Shown here piece after piece: positions 43,973 through 52,755 of a stretch of 64,000 nt of DNA. Source of the DNA: Mesoaciditoga sp. (lineage in GTDB: Bacteria > Thermotogota > Thermotogae > Mesoaciditogales > Mesoaciditogaceae). The stretch lies in assembly GCA_015491995.1 (NCBI GenBank), contig WGFY01000035.1, positions 1-64,000 on the forward strand, read 5' to 3'. Positions within the stretch are counted from its first letter, which is position 1; each line of letters opens with the position of its first letter. The translations under genes and the position numbers were made by a program. The notes under the pieces were generated by a model. The model ran no database searches, had not been told where the DNA came from, and was given only the letters and a program-made list of their open reading frames with translations.

Positions 43973-44965
43973 ATGGAAAAGGTGAAGATTGGCGTGCTTG
44001 GCATATCCAATCATTTCATCAAAAGAGTTCTTTTTCCTTTGAAAAAGTCCAAAAAGGTCGAAATATACGCGGTAGCCAGTAGATCTGCCGAGAAGGCAAA
44101 GGGCCTCGCCAAAAAACATGGAATAAAGAAATGGTATGGTTCTTACGAAGCGCTCCTTGACGATGAAGATATAGAAGCCGTGTACATTCCCCTTCCAAAC
44201 CATTTGCACGCTGAGTATGTAAAAAAAGCGGCAGACGCTAAGAAACACATTTTATGTGAAAAACCGATCACTTTGAAATACGAAGAAGCCAAAGAAATGG
44301 TTGAATACGCAAGAGATCGCGAAGTCCTCCTCATGGAAGCTTTCATGTACAAGTTTCATCCTCAATGGATCAGGACCAAAGAGATCGTTGATTCTCAAGA
44401 ACTCGGCAAAATTCAAACGATTCATTGTTATTTTTCTTACGACAACGAAGATCCAAACAACTTCAGAAATGTGCCTGAGTTCGGTGGAGGTGTTTTGTTG
44501 GATATAGGGGTGTACGCTGTATCGTCGGCAAGATTTTTGCTGGGTTCCGAGCCAAAACGAGTGCTGTGCTTGCTACAAAAAGATGAGAAGTTCAACGTGG
44601 ATACTTTGGTTTCTGGTATTTTGGATTTCGGGGAAAGTCGTTCTTTGTTCACCGTTGCGGGACAAGCATTCCCCAAACAAGGTGTGAGCGTTTACGGAAC
44701 GGGTGGTACCCTGTCTTTGGAGATCCCATTCAACCCGTATCCAGACGTTTCGGGGCACTTGAATGTTAGAACGTCTATTGGCCAACGAGATGTTCATATT
44801 GGATCGGTAGATCATTACCTGTTGGAATTTGAATATTTCGCGCAGGCGGTACGTGAAGGCATTTCGCTTTCATATTCAAACGAAGACACGTTATCGAATA
44901 TGAAAGTCATAGATGCACTGTTCAAATCTGCCAAAAGTGGAAAATGGGAAGAAGTGGTGAAATGA
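43973..44965 (+). CDS. Gfo/Idh/MocA family oxidoreductase
   Basis: A 330-residue NAD(P)-dependent dehydrogenase. The Rossmann start is VKIGVLGISNHFIKR (Gly-rich loop is loose), followed by YIPLPNHLHAEYVKKAADAKKHILCEKPITL, which holds the catalytic Lys of EKP. The C-terminal domain has GGGVLLDIGVYAVSSARFLLG. Sugars or related polyols are usual substrates. ATG at 43973 follows GGAGGCGATGAAT. Confidence 0.9.
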   Translation: MEKVKIGVLGISNHFIKRVLFPLKKSKKVEIYAVASRSAEKAKGLAKKHGIKKWYGSYEALLDDEDIEAVYIPLPNHLHAEYVKKAADAKKHILCEKPITLKYEEAKEMVEYARDREVLLMEAFMYKFHPQWIRTKEIVDSQELGKIQTIHCYFSYDNEDPNNFRNVPEFGGGVLLDIGVYAVSSARFLLGSEPKRVLCLLQKDEKFNVDTLVSGILDFGESRSLFTVAGQAFPKQGVSVYGTGGTLSLEIPFNPYPDVSGHLNVRTSIGQRDVHIGSVDHYLLEFEYFAQAVREGISLSYSNEDTLSNMKVIDALFKSAKSGKWEEVVK

Positions 44966-46251
44966 TGAAAAAAGCTTTATTTGTTTTAACACTCTTAGCT
45001 TTACTATCGAGCGTCTTGTTTGCATCTCAATTTACCTCTCAAATCAAAGCGGCACGTATTTTTGTGGAGTATCTCGCAAACGGTAATTTTTCTTCCGCAC
45101 AGAGTATGCTCACATCTCAAATGTACACCGCGATGCCATCTTCCAAGTTAAGTGCCATGTGGAATAGCCTTCAGGCACAGTTTGGGAAGTACGAGCAAAT
45201 AGCCAACATCGAAGCGACTAAAAGTGGAGAGTACGTTATTGCGATCGTGAGTACAAAGCTCGAAAAGGGATATTTGAACATAAAAATCGTATTTGACAAG
45301 GATCTTGAAGTCGCAGGCCTTTGGATATCCCGTGGAAGTGCACCCAAGATTTCACTTCCATCTTATGTGGATATGAGCAAATTCACAATAAAAAAAGTGG
45401 AGATTGGAAATAAATGGAAATTGCCAGCAGAATTGACGATTCCAACGGGAAAAGGACCATTTCCAGCAGTCGTTTTGGTAGCTGGTTCGGGCCCTTCTGA
45501 CATGAACGAGCGTATAGGTGCGAACGAACCTTTCAAGGACATCGCTTATGGACTCTCATCAGCGGGAATAGCGGTTTTAAGATACGACAAAAGAGCTTAC
45601 GTTTACGGCTCAAAAGTAAAACCAGTGAATGTGGAGAACGTTTATCTCAAAGACGCATCTTACGCTGTGAATTACATGATGAATGAAAAATTCGTAAGCG
45701 CGCTTTACGTCGTCGGACACAGTCTTGGTGGATATCTTGCTCCAGAGATCGTGAAAGAAAATCCAAAAGTTTCGGGAATTATCATGCTTGCGGCGCCTGC
45801 TCGACCGTTATCTGACGTGATGATAGATCAGTTGCATTACTTAAGAGGCCTGACAAACGATGCAAGTGAGAGGAGGAAAATAGACTCACTCTTAAAGGTG
45901 CTTGTATCGATTAAAGAGCACAAATTATCTGGTAGCGAGTACGTTTTAGGAGCGCCTGCAAGTTACTATTACGAACTTGAAAAATACTCGCCCGTTGACA
46001 TTCTAAAAACACTTTCTAAACCCACTTTGATCTGTAATGGAGGCAAGGATTACCAGGTCACAAAGAAGGATTTCAACATCTTCAAAGAAAATTTCAGATC
46101 GAATAAACTTTTCACTTTCAAATGGTACCCAACTCTAAGCCACATATTCACACCTGTACTTGGAACTCCGTCGCCGAGTGATTATCAAAGAGCAGAACAC
46201 GTATCGGCAGAAGTTATCCAAAATGTGGTGAAGTGGGTGAAAACTCATTGA
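44962..46251 (+). CDS. Secreted alpha/beta hydrolase with N-terminal DUF3887-like domain
   Basis: A 429-residue exported protein. Signal peptide (KKALFVLTLLALLSSVLFA), then about 100 residues like DUF3887 (AARIFVEYLANGNFSSAQSML), then a hydrolase: oxyanion region LVAGSGPSDMNER, nucleophile VVGHSLGGYLAPEI, acid GGKDYQVTKKD and His in LSHIF. Probably an extracytoplasmic esterase. ATG overlaps the dehydrogenase stop (ATGA). It is the last gene of the 39346 run. Confidence 0.88.
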   Translation: MMKKALFVLTLLALLSSVLFASQFTSQIKAARIFVEYLANGNFSSAQSMLTSQMYTAMPSSKLSAMWNSLQAQFGKYEQIANIEATKSGEYVIAIVSTKLEKGYLNIKIVFDKDLEVAGLWISRGSAPKISLPSYVDMSKFTIKKVEIGNKWKLPAELTIPTGKGPFPAVVLVAGSGPSDMNERIGANEPFKDIAYGLSSAGIAVLRYDKRAYVYGSKVKPVNVENVYLKDASYAVNYMMNEKFVSALYVVGHSLGGYLAPEIVKENPKVSGIIMLAAPARPLSDVMIDQLHYLRGLTNDASERRKIDSLLKVLVSIKEHKLSGSEYVLGAPASYYYELEKYSPVDILKTLSKPTLICNGGKDYQVTKKDFNIFKENFRSNKLFTFKWYPTLSHIFTPVLGTPSPSDYQRAEHVSAEVIQNVVKWVKTH

Positions 46252-46285
46252 GATTGACTACTTTGAGTTAAGAAGGCTCACCCGA

Positions 46286-46760
46286 TCAGCGCTTTCCGCT
46301 ATATATGATTTTGGTAGCATTTAATATGGCTATTAGGGAAATTCCAACATTTGCAAATACCGCCTCCCACATCATGGCCATGCCCATCAACTCAGTGTAA
46401 GGAAAGCGCTTTTAACAGTGAGCGCAAATATTATGTTTTCCCACACGATTTTTTGTGTTTTTTTACCTATGCGAATTCCTTCAGCAACTTTTGAAGGCGC
46501 ATCTGCCATTATGACAACGTCCGCTGCTTCGACAGCCGCATCTGATCCAAGCCCCTCATGGTAATTCCAACATCTCATCGATCGCTTCTTTTGCATCTTC
46601 TTTTATGACATTCAAAATGGTTATATGGCCTATATAAAAATCGTTTGAAGCACCATGCAGAACAGCATCGCTCACATCACATGTATCGTGAGCGATCTTT
46701 TCCTTGTGTAAGAGATGATCGTTGCCCACCACAACGATATTATCATTTATTTTCCCTTGT
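46286..46760 (-). pseudogene. Decayed Zn/Cd/Pb-type P-type ATPase (C-terminal remnant)
   Basis: Three pieces can be read on the minus strand. (1) About 46760-46563: VVVGNDHLLHKEKIAHDTCDV...KEDAKEAIDEMLELP, the nucleotide-binding domain. (2) 46562-46390: GLGSDAAVEAADVVIM...IVWENIIFALTVKSAFLTL, the region just after the hinge. (3) After a frameshift, down to 46286: MMWEAVFANVGISLIAILNATK, the last helix. Between (1) and (2) about 90 residues are gone, including the TGDN and GDGxNDxP motifs; the N-terminal two thirds is also absent. It is a clear pseudogene next to the active copper ATPase operon. Confidence 0.88.
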
Positions 46761-46836
46761 CAAATGAGGATTTTGACGGAACATTTTACCTTTTTCTAAA
46801 CAAGACAAAAATAGTCTAAATTTAACTTCTCCTTAA

Positions 46837-46864
46837 TTGAATTGAAATAAGAAAAGGGTATTCT
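46837..46864 (+). promoter_or_regulatory. Promoter of the copper operon
   Basis: -35 TTGAAT (46837-46842), 16-base spacer, -10 TATTCT (46859-46864). It is followed directly by the candidate CsoR site. Confidence 0.55.
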
Positions 46865-46872
46865 GTTGTTGT

Positions 46873-46894
46873 ACCACCCCCTCGGGATGGGGTT
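46873..46894 (+). promoter_or_regulatory. Candidate CsoR operator
   Basis: ACCACCCCCTCGGGATGGGG followed by TT. C-runs opposed to G-runs around a short centre are the hallmark of CsoR/RcnR operators. It covers the expected transcription start, and a csoR gene lies at the end of the same gene run (53161), so copper-dependent derepression and autoregulation is likely. Confidence 0.65.
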
Positions 46895-46968
46895 ATGAAA
46901 TCCCTAAGAAAGGATAGAAGAACATCTATCATATGTTGGATAACACAAAAATTCAGGAGGTGTCAATA

Positions 46969-47352
46969 ATGGAAATGATAAAAAAGAGTGTAAGTGGGAG
47001 AGATTTTGAGAGTTTGAAAACCATTCTAAAGGATGCAATTTCAAAGGAAGGATTTTCAATTCTTTCGGAATACGATTTCAAAAAAATACTCACTTCAAAA
47101 GGTATGAAATGTGCGGGTGATGCATACGTAATAGATATGTGCAACCCGTCAAATGCTGAGAGAATACTCTCTTCTGAAATGTCGCTCGGAATCAACCTTC
47201 CTTGCAAGATAGGAATTTTTGAAGAAAAAGGCGGATATAGCGTGATCTATCCAAATCCGGTATCCATTATAAAAACTGAGGATTCTACGGTACAAAATTC
47301 CTTAAATGAGATAAGCGATGTTTTAAAAAGAATTGTCACAGCATTAGAGTGA
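46969..47352 (+). CDS. DUF302 family protein
   Basis: A 127-residue protein. The pattern DAISKEGFSILSEYDFKKILTSKG...YVIDMCNPSNAERILSSEMSLGINLPCKIGIFEE...VSVIYPNP matches DUF302, a small fold often found near metal and sulfur genes. ATG at 46969 follows AGGAGGTGTC. First gene behind the candidate CsoR operator; role unknown. Confidence 0.85.
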   Translation: MEMIKKSVSGRDFESLKTILKDAISKEGFSILSEYDFKKILTSKGMKCAGDAYVIDMCNPSNAERILSSEMSLGINLPCKIGIFEEKGGYSVIYPNPVSIIKTEDSTVQNSLNEISDVLKRIVTALE

Positions 47353-47376
47353 GTTCGCAAGAAGGGGAAAACTAAG

Positions 47377-49818
47377 ATGAAAAAAGTTATCTTGGATCTG
47401 AAAGGAATGACTTGTGCTTCTTGTGCGATAACGATCGAGAAAGCGCTGAATAAAAAATCTGAAGGTGCCAAAGCGGTTGTGAATTTTGCAGTTGAGCGGG
47501 CTGTAATTGAAGGGGATGCGATAAAACCGGATCAGTTGATAAAAATAGTTAAAAGCACTGGCTACGGCGCTTCGCTTATAAAAGTTGAAGAGGAAAATGC
47601 CGATACCAAAAAAACTTACAAGGTTAGTGGTATGACTTGCGCATCATGTGCGACGACCGTGGAGAAGACTTTGAAGAAAGTGCCTGGTGTGGAAAGCGCA
47701 TCCGTCAACATCGCCACTGAAATGGCAACCGTTGTAATAGATCCTCATATCGTTTCTGAGCGCGAAATGGCAAAAGCGGTCTCAAATTCCGGCTACGAAC
47801 TTGTTATATCTCATGAAAAGCAAACATCCCGTACAGATGATTTTTCTCAAAGAGTTAATATGGCAAAGATGAAGATGATCTGGGCATGGGTAATTACAGG
47901 GCCTCTTGCCATCATGATGATCGTCGATATGGTCGGTATGAAAATACCGTATTTCGATTGGATCAGCATAATAGTCTCATTCCCGGTGATCTTCATCATA
48001 GGGTACGCTCCTATAAGAAGTGGGCTGGTGGCAATAACTCATTGGGGAACAAACATGGACGTCTTGATTTTACTCGGAGTTACAGCATCTTTCGCAACTG
48101 GCATCTTATCTCTTGCCGGCATGAAAATAGCCGATTACTCGGCTGTTGGGGCGATGATCATGGGCTTTTTCTTGATAGGAAAATACCTCGAGACTGCGGC
48201 GAAAGGGAAAGCATCAGAAGCCATTAAAAAGCTGCTTCAGATGAGTGCAAAAAATGCGCGTATCCTTGACGATGATGGTAAAGAGATCGAGATACCAACT
48301 GAATCTCTTGCGGTTGGCGATATCATGATAGTGAAACCTTCAGAACAGATCCCAACGGATGGTGTGATATTGGATGGAGATACCACGGTTGACGAATCGA
48401 TGGCAACTGGTGAATCGATGCCAATACGGCGAACGATCGGAGATGAAGTGATCGGCTCTACCGTCAACCAATTAGGTATGATAAAAGTAAGGGTCGTACA
48501 TGTTGGAGAAGACACTTTCCTTTCTCAAGTGGTCAAACTCGTTGATGAGGCTCAAGGTACAAAAGTGCCAATACAGGCTTTCGCCGATAAAATCGTTGGC
48601 ATATTCGTACCAGTCGTGCTCCTCACCGCGGCAGCAGTTTTCCTTTTTTGGCTTCTCAACCCTTCCGCAGGTCATGGAGTAATGGTTTGGGCTTCATCTT
48701 TCCTTCCTTGGGTTGATCCAAATCTTGACGCACTTTCGGCAGCGATATTTGCAGCGGTTGCCACTCTCGTCATAGCTTGCCCATGTGCACTCGGATTGGC
48801 CACTCCAACCGCTTTAATGGTCGGTTCTGGAAAAGGAGCATCAGAGGGGATACTGATCAGATCTGGTGAAGCTTTGCAGACTGCCAAAGATGTTGATACT
48901 GTGGTTTTTGATAAAACCGGTACGATAACCAGTGGAGTTCCACATGTTACGGATATCAAAACTGAGATGAAAGAAAGCGATTTTCTCAAGATCGTCGGCT
49001 CCATAGAAAGTTATTCTGAGCATCCACTTGGTAAAGCGATCGTCAAATACGCTCAATCCAAAGGCTTGGAATTCGAAAAGGTGGAAAATCTGCTTGTTCG
49101 TCCGGGGCTTGGAATAGAAGGAAATGTGAATGGCAAAAAGATCTTTGTCACAAGTCCACGATTTGCATCTTCAAAGGGTGTTGAGATTCCTGAAGATGTC
49201 CAGAGATACGGAACGGAAGGAAAAACGGTGATAATGGCTTTTGAAGAAGGAGGAAAGTATCTTGGTATTGTGGGGCTTTCCGATACCATCAAAGAAGGCG
49301 CGCATGAGGCTATAAAAGCGCTTAAAGAGATGGGAATAAAAACCGTCATGCTCACTGGCGATAACGAATTCACTGCAAAATCCGTTGCGAAACAGATGGA
49401 GATCGACGATGTACGATACAATTTGTTACCATCGGACAAGATAAAAGAGATAAAGACACTTCAATCACAATCAAGAATCGTTGCCATGGTTGGTGATGGT
49501 ATAAACGATGCCCCATCTCTGAAGCAAGCCAACGTTGGAATAGCCATAGGGACTGGCACGGATATAGCCAAAGAGGCCAGCGATATAACTTTGGTTAAAG
49601 GAGAACTTTCAGGAGTTGTTAAAGCCATCAAGCTTTCCAAGGCGACTTTCCAAAAAATACGCCAAAATCTATTTTGGGCTTTCTTCTACAACGTAGTTGC
49701 CATACCACTTGCCGGAATTGGCCTTTTGCATCCCGTCATAGCCGAAATAGCGATGGCATCGAGTTCGGTAAATGTCGTTACAAACTCTTTGAGACTCAAA
49801 AAGCGTTCCATCGACTGA
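47377..49818 (+). CDS. copA: Copper-exporting P1B-type ATPase CopA
   Basis: An 813-residue Cu(+) ATPase. Two N-terminal heavy-metal domains (GMTCASCAIT near residue 10 and GMTCASCATT near 85) capture copper. The transport motif ACPCALGLATPTAL, phosphorylation motif DKTGTITSG, HP motif (SEHPLGKAI), TGDN and VGDGINDAPSL are all intact. The C-terminal helices end with the NV-x-x-NSLRLKK motif of copper ATPases. It lies 24 bases after the DUF302 gene, and CopZ-like and CsoR genes lie downstream. Confidence 0.96.
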   Translation: MKKVILDLKGMTCASCAITIEKALNKKSEGAKAVVNFAVERAVIEGDAIKPDQLIKIVKSTGYGASLIKVEEENADTKKTYKVSGMTCASCATTVEKTLKKVPGVESASVNIATEMATVVIDPHIVSEREMAKAVSNSGYELVISHEKQTSRTDDFSQRVNMAKMKMIWAWVITGPLAIMMIVDMVGMKIPYFDWISIIVSFPVIFIIGYAPIRSGLVAITHWGTNMDVLILLGVTASFATGILSLAGMKIADYSAVGAMIMGFFLIGKYLETAAKGKASEAIKKLLQMSAKNARILDDDGKEIEIPTESLAVGDIMIVKPSEQIPTDGVILDGDTTVDESMATGESMPIRRTIGDEVIGSTVNQLGMIKVRVVHVGEDTFLSQVVKLVDEAQGTKVPIQAFADKIVGIFVPVVLLTAAAVFLFWLLNPSAGHGVMVWASSFLPWVDPNLDALSAAIFAAVATLVIACPCALGLATPTALMVGSGKGASEGILIRSGEALQTAKDVDTVVFDKTGTITSGVPHVTDIKTEMKESDFLKIVGSIESYSEHPLGKAIVKYAQSKGLEFEKVENLLVRPGLGIEGNVNGKKIFVTSPRFASSKGVEIPEDVQRYGTEGKTVIMAFEEGGKYLGIVGLSDTIKEGAHEAIKALKEMGIKTVMLTGDNEFTAKSVAKQMEIDDVRYNLLPSDKIKEIKTLQSQSRIVAMVGDGINDAPSLKQANVGIAIGTGTDIAKEASDITLVKGELSGVVKAIKLSKATFQKIRQNLFWAFFYNVVAIPLAGIGLLHPVIAEIAMASSSVNVVTNSLRLKKRSID

Positions 49819-49831
49819 AATGGAGGTGAAT

Positions 49832-50071
49832 ATGATGAAACTTGATCATGTAAACGAAAAGATGACGCTCAAAGAAATAATGAATATGAATTCCTCTTTG
49901 GAACCTGAACTTTTTAAATTGGGATTCAACGCGTGTTGCTCCAAAATGGAAACAGTTGAAGCTTTCGCAAAGGATAAAAATATAAATGTCAAAAAAGCCA
50001 TAGAGGTCTTAAATACGAAGATAGATGAAGTGAACATGATTTCAGAATTACTCGATGATTACGATCAGTAA
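49832..50071 (+). CDS. ScdA_N/DUF542-like small protein
   Basis: A 79-residue protein. TLKEIMNMNSSLEPELFKLGFNACC, then ETVEAFAKDKNINVKKAIEVLN follow the pattern of the N-terminal domain of ScdA/YtfE iron-sulfur repair proteins and DUF1858. The CC pair and Met could bind metal. ATG at 49832 follows GGAGGTGA. Confidence 0.75.
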   Translation: MMKLDHVNEKMTLKEIMNMNSSLEPELFKLGFNACCSKMETVEAFAKDKNINVKKAIEVLNTKIDEVNMISELLDDYDQ

Positions 50072-50098
50072 GAAAACAAAAAAACAGAGGTGAGAAAA

Positions 50099-50392
50099 AT
50101 GAAAGAAATTGAAAAGATGAAAAGCACGCTTAAGTACAAAGATCCGGTATGTGGAATATGGGTAGCTCCCGAAGAAGCGAAGGCAGCCGTATCTTACATC
50201 GGAGAGAATTACTACTTTTGCTCACAAAATTGCGCGATGGAATTCAACGCCGATCCCGAAAAATATCTTTCTCATTCTTACAAAGAAGAAGGTAAGTTAC
50301 AACAACCAGATGAATCTATGAGAATGGGACATGGTATGGGAATGATGAAAAACAAAAGCGGAGGCCATCACGGCTGCTGCGGTAGGAGATGA
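50099..50392 (+). CDS. YHS domain protein with Met/His/Cys-rich tail
   Basis: A 97-residue protein. A YHS metal-binding domain (DPVCGIWV ... YFCSQNCAMEFNADPEKYL) is followed by a tail MRMGHGMGMMKNKSGGHHGCCGRR. Such Met/His/Cys tails are typical of copper handling. It overlaps the next gene by four bases. Confidence 0.88.
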   Translation: MKEIEKMKSTLKYKDPVCGIWVAPEEAKAAVSYIGENYYFCSQNCAMEFNADPEKYLSHSYKEEGKLQQPDESMRMGHGMGMMKNKSGGHHGCCGRR

Positions 50393-50673
50393 GTGAAATG
50401 ATGTGGTATGGTGGCCCATGGGGCTGGGGCGGAGAATGGTTTGGATTAGGAGGAATTGGTATGATGATATTAGGTTTGTTAGGATTGATACTCTTTGTCG
50501 TTGGAATAATATACATTTTCAGGTGGATCGCTTACACGCCTTGGCATGGCGAGCGACAGTATAAAAGGTATTCTGGCAGCGAAGAATCTTTGGAAATTTT
50601 AAAGAGAAGATATGCCAGCGGTGAAATAAACAGAGAAGAGTACGAAAAGATGAAAAAAGATTTAGGATTTTAG
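50389..50673 (+). CDS. SHOCT domain membrane protein
   Basis: A 94-residue protein. A Trp/Gly-rich N-terminus (MMWYGGPWGWGGEWFG), one long hydrophobic helix (about residues 22-46) and a C-terminal SHOCT motif LEILKRRYASGEINREEYEKMKKDL. It is common next to copper ATPases and YHS proteins. ATG overlaps the YHS stop. Confidence 0.87.
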   Translation: MSEMMWYGGPWGWGGEWFGLGGIGMMILGLLGLILFVVGIIYIFRWIAYTPWHGERQYKRYSGSEESLEILKRRYASGEINREEYEKMKKDLGF

Positions 50674-50689
50674 AAAGTAGGTGAATATC

Positions 50690-51301
50690 ATGAGCAGAAA
50701 AGGTTTCATAGGAATTTTGATAATAGGCGCGGTTCTCATTGCCGCAGGAGTTGGAACGATGATCTTCGCTTTTGGTGGAAATGAAATGGGTCGCTTTGGG
50801 TACAACTCCAACAGTATAACGACGACGTTCAATGCCACTGAAGTTGAAAGGTTGTCTTCAATACCCTCAACCGGTGTCAAAATTGATAAAAAAACGAACA
50901 CGATCGAATTTTACGGATCAAAAGTATCGATACTGATAATTGCAAGTCCTGAAAACGGTTCCATGTATTCTTTCGGAGTGTACGGCCTTGTCAATCCAAC
51001 GATAATAGTTCCCAAAGATGCCCAAATAAGCGTTCAGCTTATCAACATGGATGATGACATGTACCACGGTATCGTGATCACAGCGGGACCTCCTCCTTAT
51101 TTCTACATGGGAACGATGATGTTCGATGGACCAGCATTTGCCAACTCTTACATACAGCCTTTGCCGCAAGAAAGAAACGGTGAATACTTTGGATCGTCTA
51201 CGACATTTACACTCTCAACATCTGGAACTTTTTACTACATTTGCCAAGTAGTAGGACATGCTTCAAAAGGAATGTACGGAAAATTCGTGGTTAAAGATTA
51301 G
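50690..51301 (+). CDS. Membrane-anchored rusticyanin-like cupredoxin
   Basis: 203 residues. An N-terminal helix (about 5-29) anchors it outside the membrane. The mature part ends YYICQVVGHASKGMYGKFVV, with the type 1 copper ligand spacing C-x4-H-x4-M (C185, H190, M195) and the upstream ligand H126 in MYHGI. This spacing and the surrounding residues are those of rusticyanin, the acid-stable blue copper protein of acidophilic iron oxidisers; sulfocyanin-type proteins are the alternative. It may shuttle electrons or buffer copper in the envelope. ATG at 50690 follows AGGTGA. Confidence 0.82.
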   Translation: MSRKGFIGILIIGAVLIAAGVGTMIFAFGGNEMGRFGYNSNSITTTFNATEVERLSSIPSTGVKIDKKTNTIEFYGSKVSILIIASPENGSMYSFGVYGLVNPTIIVPKDAQISVQLINMDDDMYHGIVITAGPPPYFYMGTMMFDGPAFANSYIQPLPQERNGEYFGSSTTFTLSTSGTFYYICQVVGHASKGMYGKFVVKD

Positions 51302-51311
51302 AGGTGAGAAG

Positions 51312-51644
51312 ATGTCAAAGGTATTGGTGATCATGTCCTCAGATGATGTGAATAAAGCCGCTGCAGGGTTTGCATGGGCGACAAATGCTTTAAAAAACAA
51401 ATGGGTCGATGATGTTGAAATCGTACTATTCGGTCCAATAGAAAAAAAGATATCAGAAGGAAATGAAATTTTGATCTCTTGGATAGAGAAACTTAGGCAG
51501 ATGCAAAAACTCCCATACGCATGCAAAGCGATAGCCCAAGAAAAAAATTTTGAAGCATCTCTAAAACTTTACGCAAAAGTTGAATACGTTGGTGAAATGA
51601 TAGCTCGATTTATAAACAACGGATACGTTCCCATGGTGTTTTAG
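51312..51644 (+). CDS. DsrE-like protein
   Basis: A 110-residue protein. KVLVIMSSDDVNKAAAGFAWATNAL and VEIVLFGPIEKKI follow the DsrE/F fold. The single Cys (PYACKAIAQEKN) sits where sulfur-relay members have theirs. A role in sulfur or metal handling is inferred from the neighbourhood. ATG at 51312 follows AGAGGTGAG. Confidence 0.75.
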   Translation: MSKVLVIMSSDDVNKAAAGFAWATNALKNKWVDDVEIVLFGPIEKKISEGNEILISWIEKLRQMQKLPYACKAIAQEKNFEASLKLYAKVEYVGEMIARFINNGYVPMVF

Positions 51645-51664
51645 GACCGTTAGTGGTGGCCAAA

Positions 51665-52276
51665 ATGAAAACCTCTACCAAGTACGATGCACTTTCGAAC
51701 TTTTATGATTTAATCGAAAAACATTTTGAAAGAAAAAGCTTTTCAAAGTGGAGAAAGCTGGTTTGGAAAAATGTATTACCGACTTCCAAAGTGTTAGAAG
51801 TCGGGGTAGGAACGGGCAAAAACATACCGTATTATCCTGATAATGTTGAAGTTGTGGGAATAGATTTCAGCCAGGGAATGTTGAAGAAGGCCACTTTACG
51901 ATCGGAAAACTATCCAAGCAAGAAGATGAAGCTGATAAAAATGGATGTAACCAACATGGTCTTTCCTTAAGACAATTTCGACTTTGTAATATCTACATTT
52001 GTATTTTGCACCGTTCCCAATCCAGCTGCTGGACTTAGAGAGATAAACAGGGTCCTCAAACCAAAAGGTCAAGCCATTTTTCTTGAACATATGAGGAGCG
52101 ATAGATGGTTTTACAACCTTCCTCTCTACATGATGAATCCTGCGATCAAAACACTTGTAGGAACCAGTGTGACAAGAAAAACGAAGGAAAACATTTTGAA
52201 GGCAGGATTGCTTATTGTGAAAGAAGAAAAACTTTTTTCTGACATAGTGAGGTTGTTGATTTGCAAGAAGGGATGA
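51665..52276 (+). pseudogene. Class I SAM methyltransferase interrupted by one in-frame stop
   Basis: Two frames in the same phase are separated by a single TAA (51968-51970). The first has the SAM motif VLEVGVGTGKNIPYY and VVGIDFSQGML; the second continues DNFDFVISTFVFCTVPNPAAGLREINRVLKPKG, exactly the next conserved block of UbiE-like enzymes. One substitution (for example GAA to TAA) explains it. The rest of the gene is intact, so decay is recent or the stop is a sequencing error. It lies 21 bases after the DsrE-like gene. Confidence 0.85.
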
Positions 52277-52293
52277 AAAAAAAGTGATCGAGG

Positions 52294-52727
52294 TTTTTAC
52301 ATGAAAAGAGAAGGTGGTTGAAGTCTCAAAAGATCGTGATGGCGTGGTTGTGAAAGTGGTTTTCAACGAAGAAGAAAAGAGCATCAAAGCTGAAAAATTG
52401 CTTTTGTCGGTTGGAAGAAAGGCAAGCACTTCTTCTCTATCCTTCGAAAAAGCAGCTGTGAAACTTGGCGTAAGGAAAGAGATCGTGGTTAACAACAAGA
52501 TGAAAGCCTTAGATGGGATATGGGCTGCTGGAGATGTAACGGTCGAGCCAATGCTTGAAACCGTGGCCGCAAGGGAAGGAATGATTGCGGCAAGCAACGC
52601 TCTCTCTTCTGAAAAAATCAAAATGGATTACACCGTTATTCCACGGGAAGTTTTCACAGATCCGCAGTTGGCTACGGCTCAATCTTTTAAAAGGGATATA
52701 AGCAAGATGAGCTGTTGTGTGGAATGA
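52294..52727 (+). pseudogene. merA: Mercuric reductase remnant
   Basis: In one frame, after a TGA at 52312, this reads KVVEVSKDRDGVVVKVVF, LLLSVGRKASTSSL, GIWAAGDVTVEPMLETVAAREGMIAASNAL and IPREVFTDPQLAT, the middle of a MerA/dihydrolipoamide-dehydrogenase-type flavoprotein. It then jumps to AQSFKRDISKMSCCVE, which matches the extreme MerA C-terminus with its vicinal Cys pair. The N-terminal FAD half and most of the dimerisation domain are missing, so it cannot be a working reductase. It lies between the broken methyltransferase and the metallochaperone. Confidence 0.85.
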
Positions 52728-52755
52728 AATTGAAAATTTTAGGAGGTGATCTTGA

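Noticed and set aside
51968-51970. Possible programmed read-through or amino-acid recoding in the methyltransferase
   Set aside because: The codon is TAA, which is not used for selenocysteine or pyrrolysine. No slippery sequence is seen because the frame does not change.
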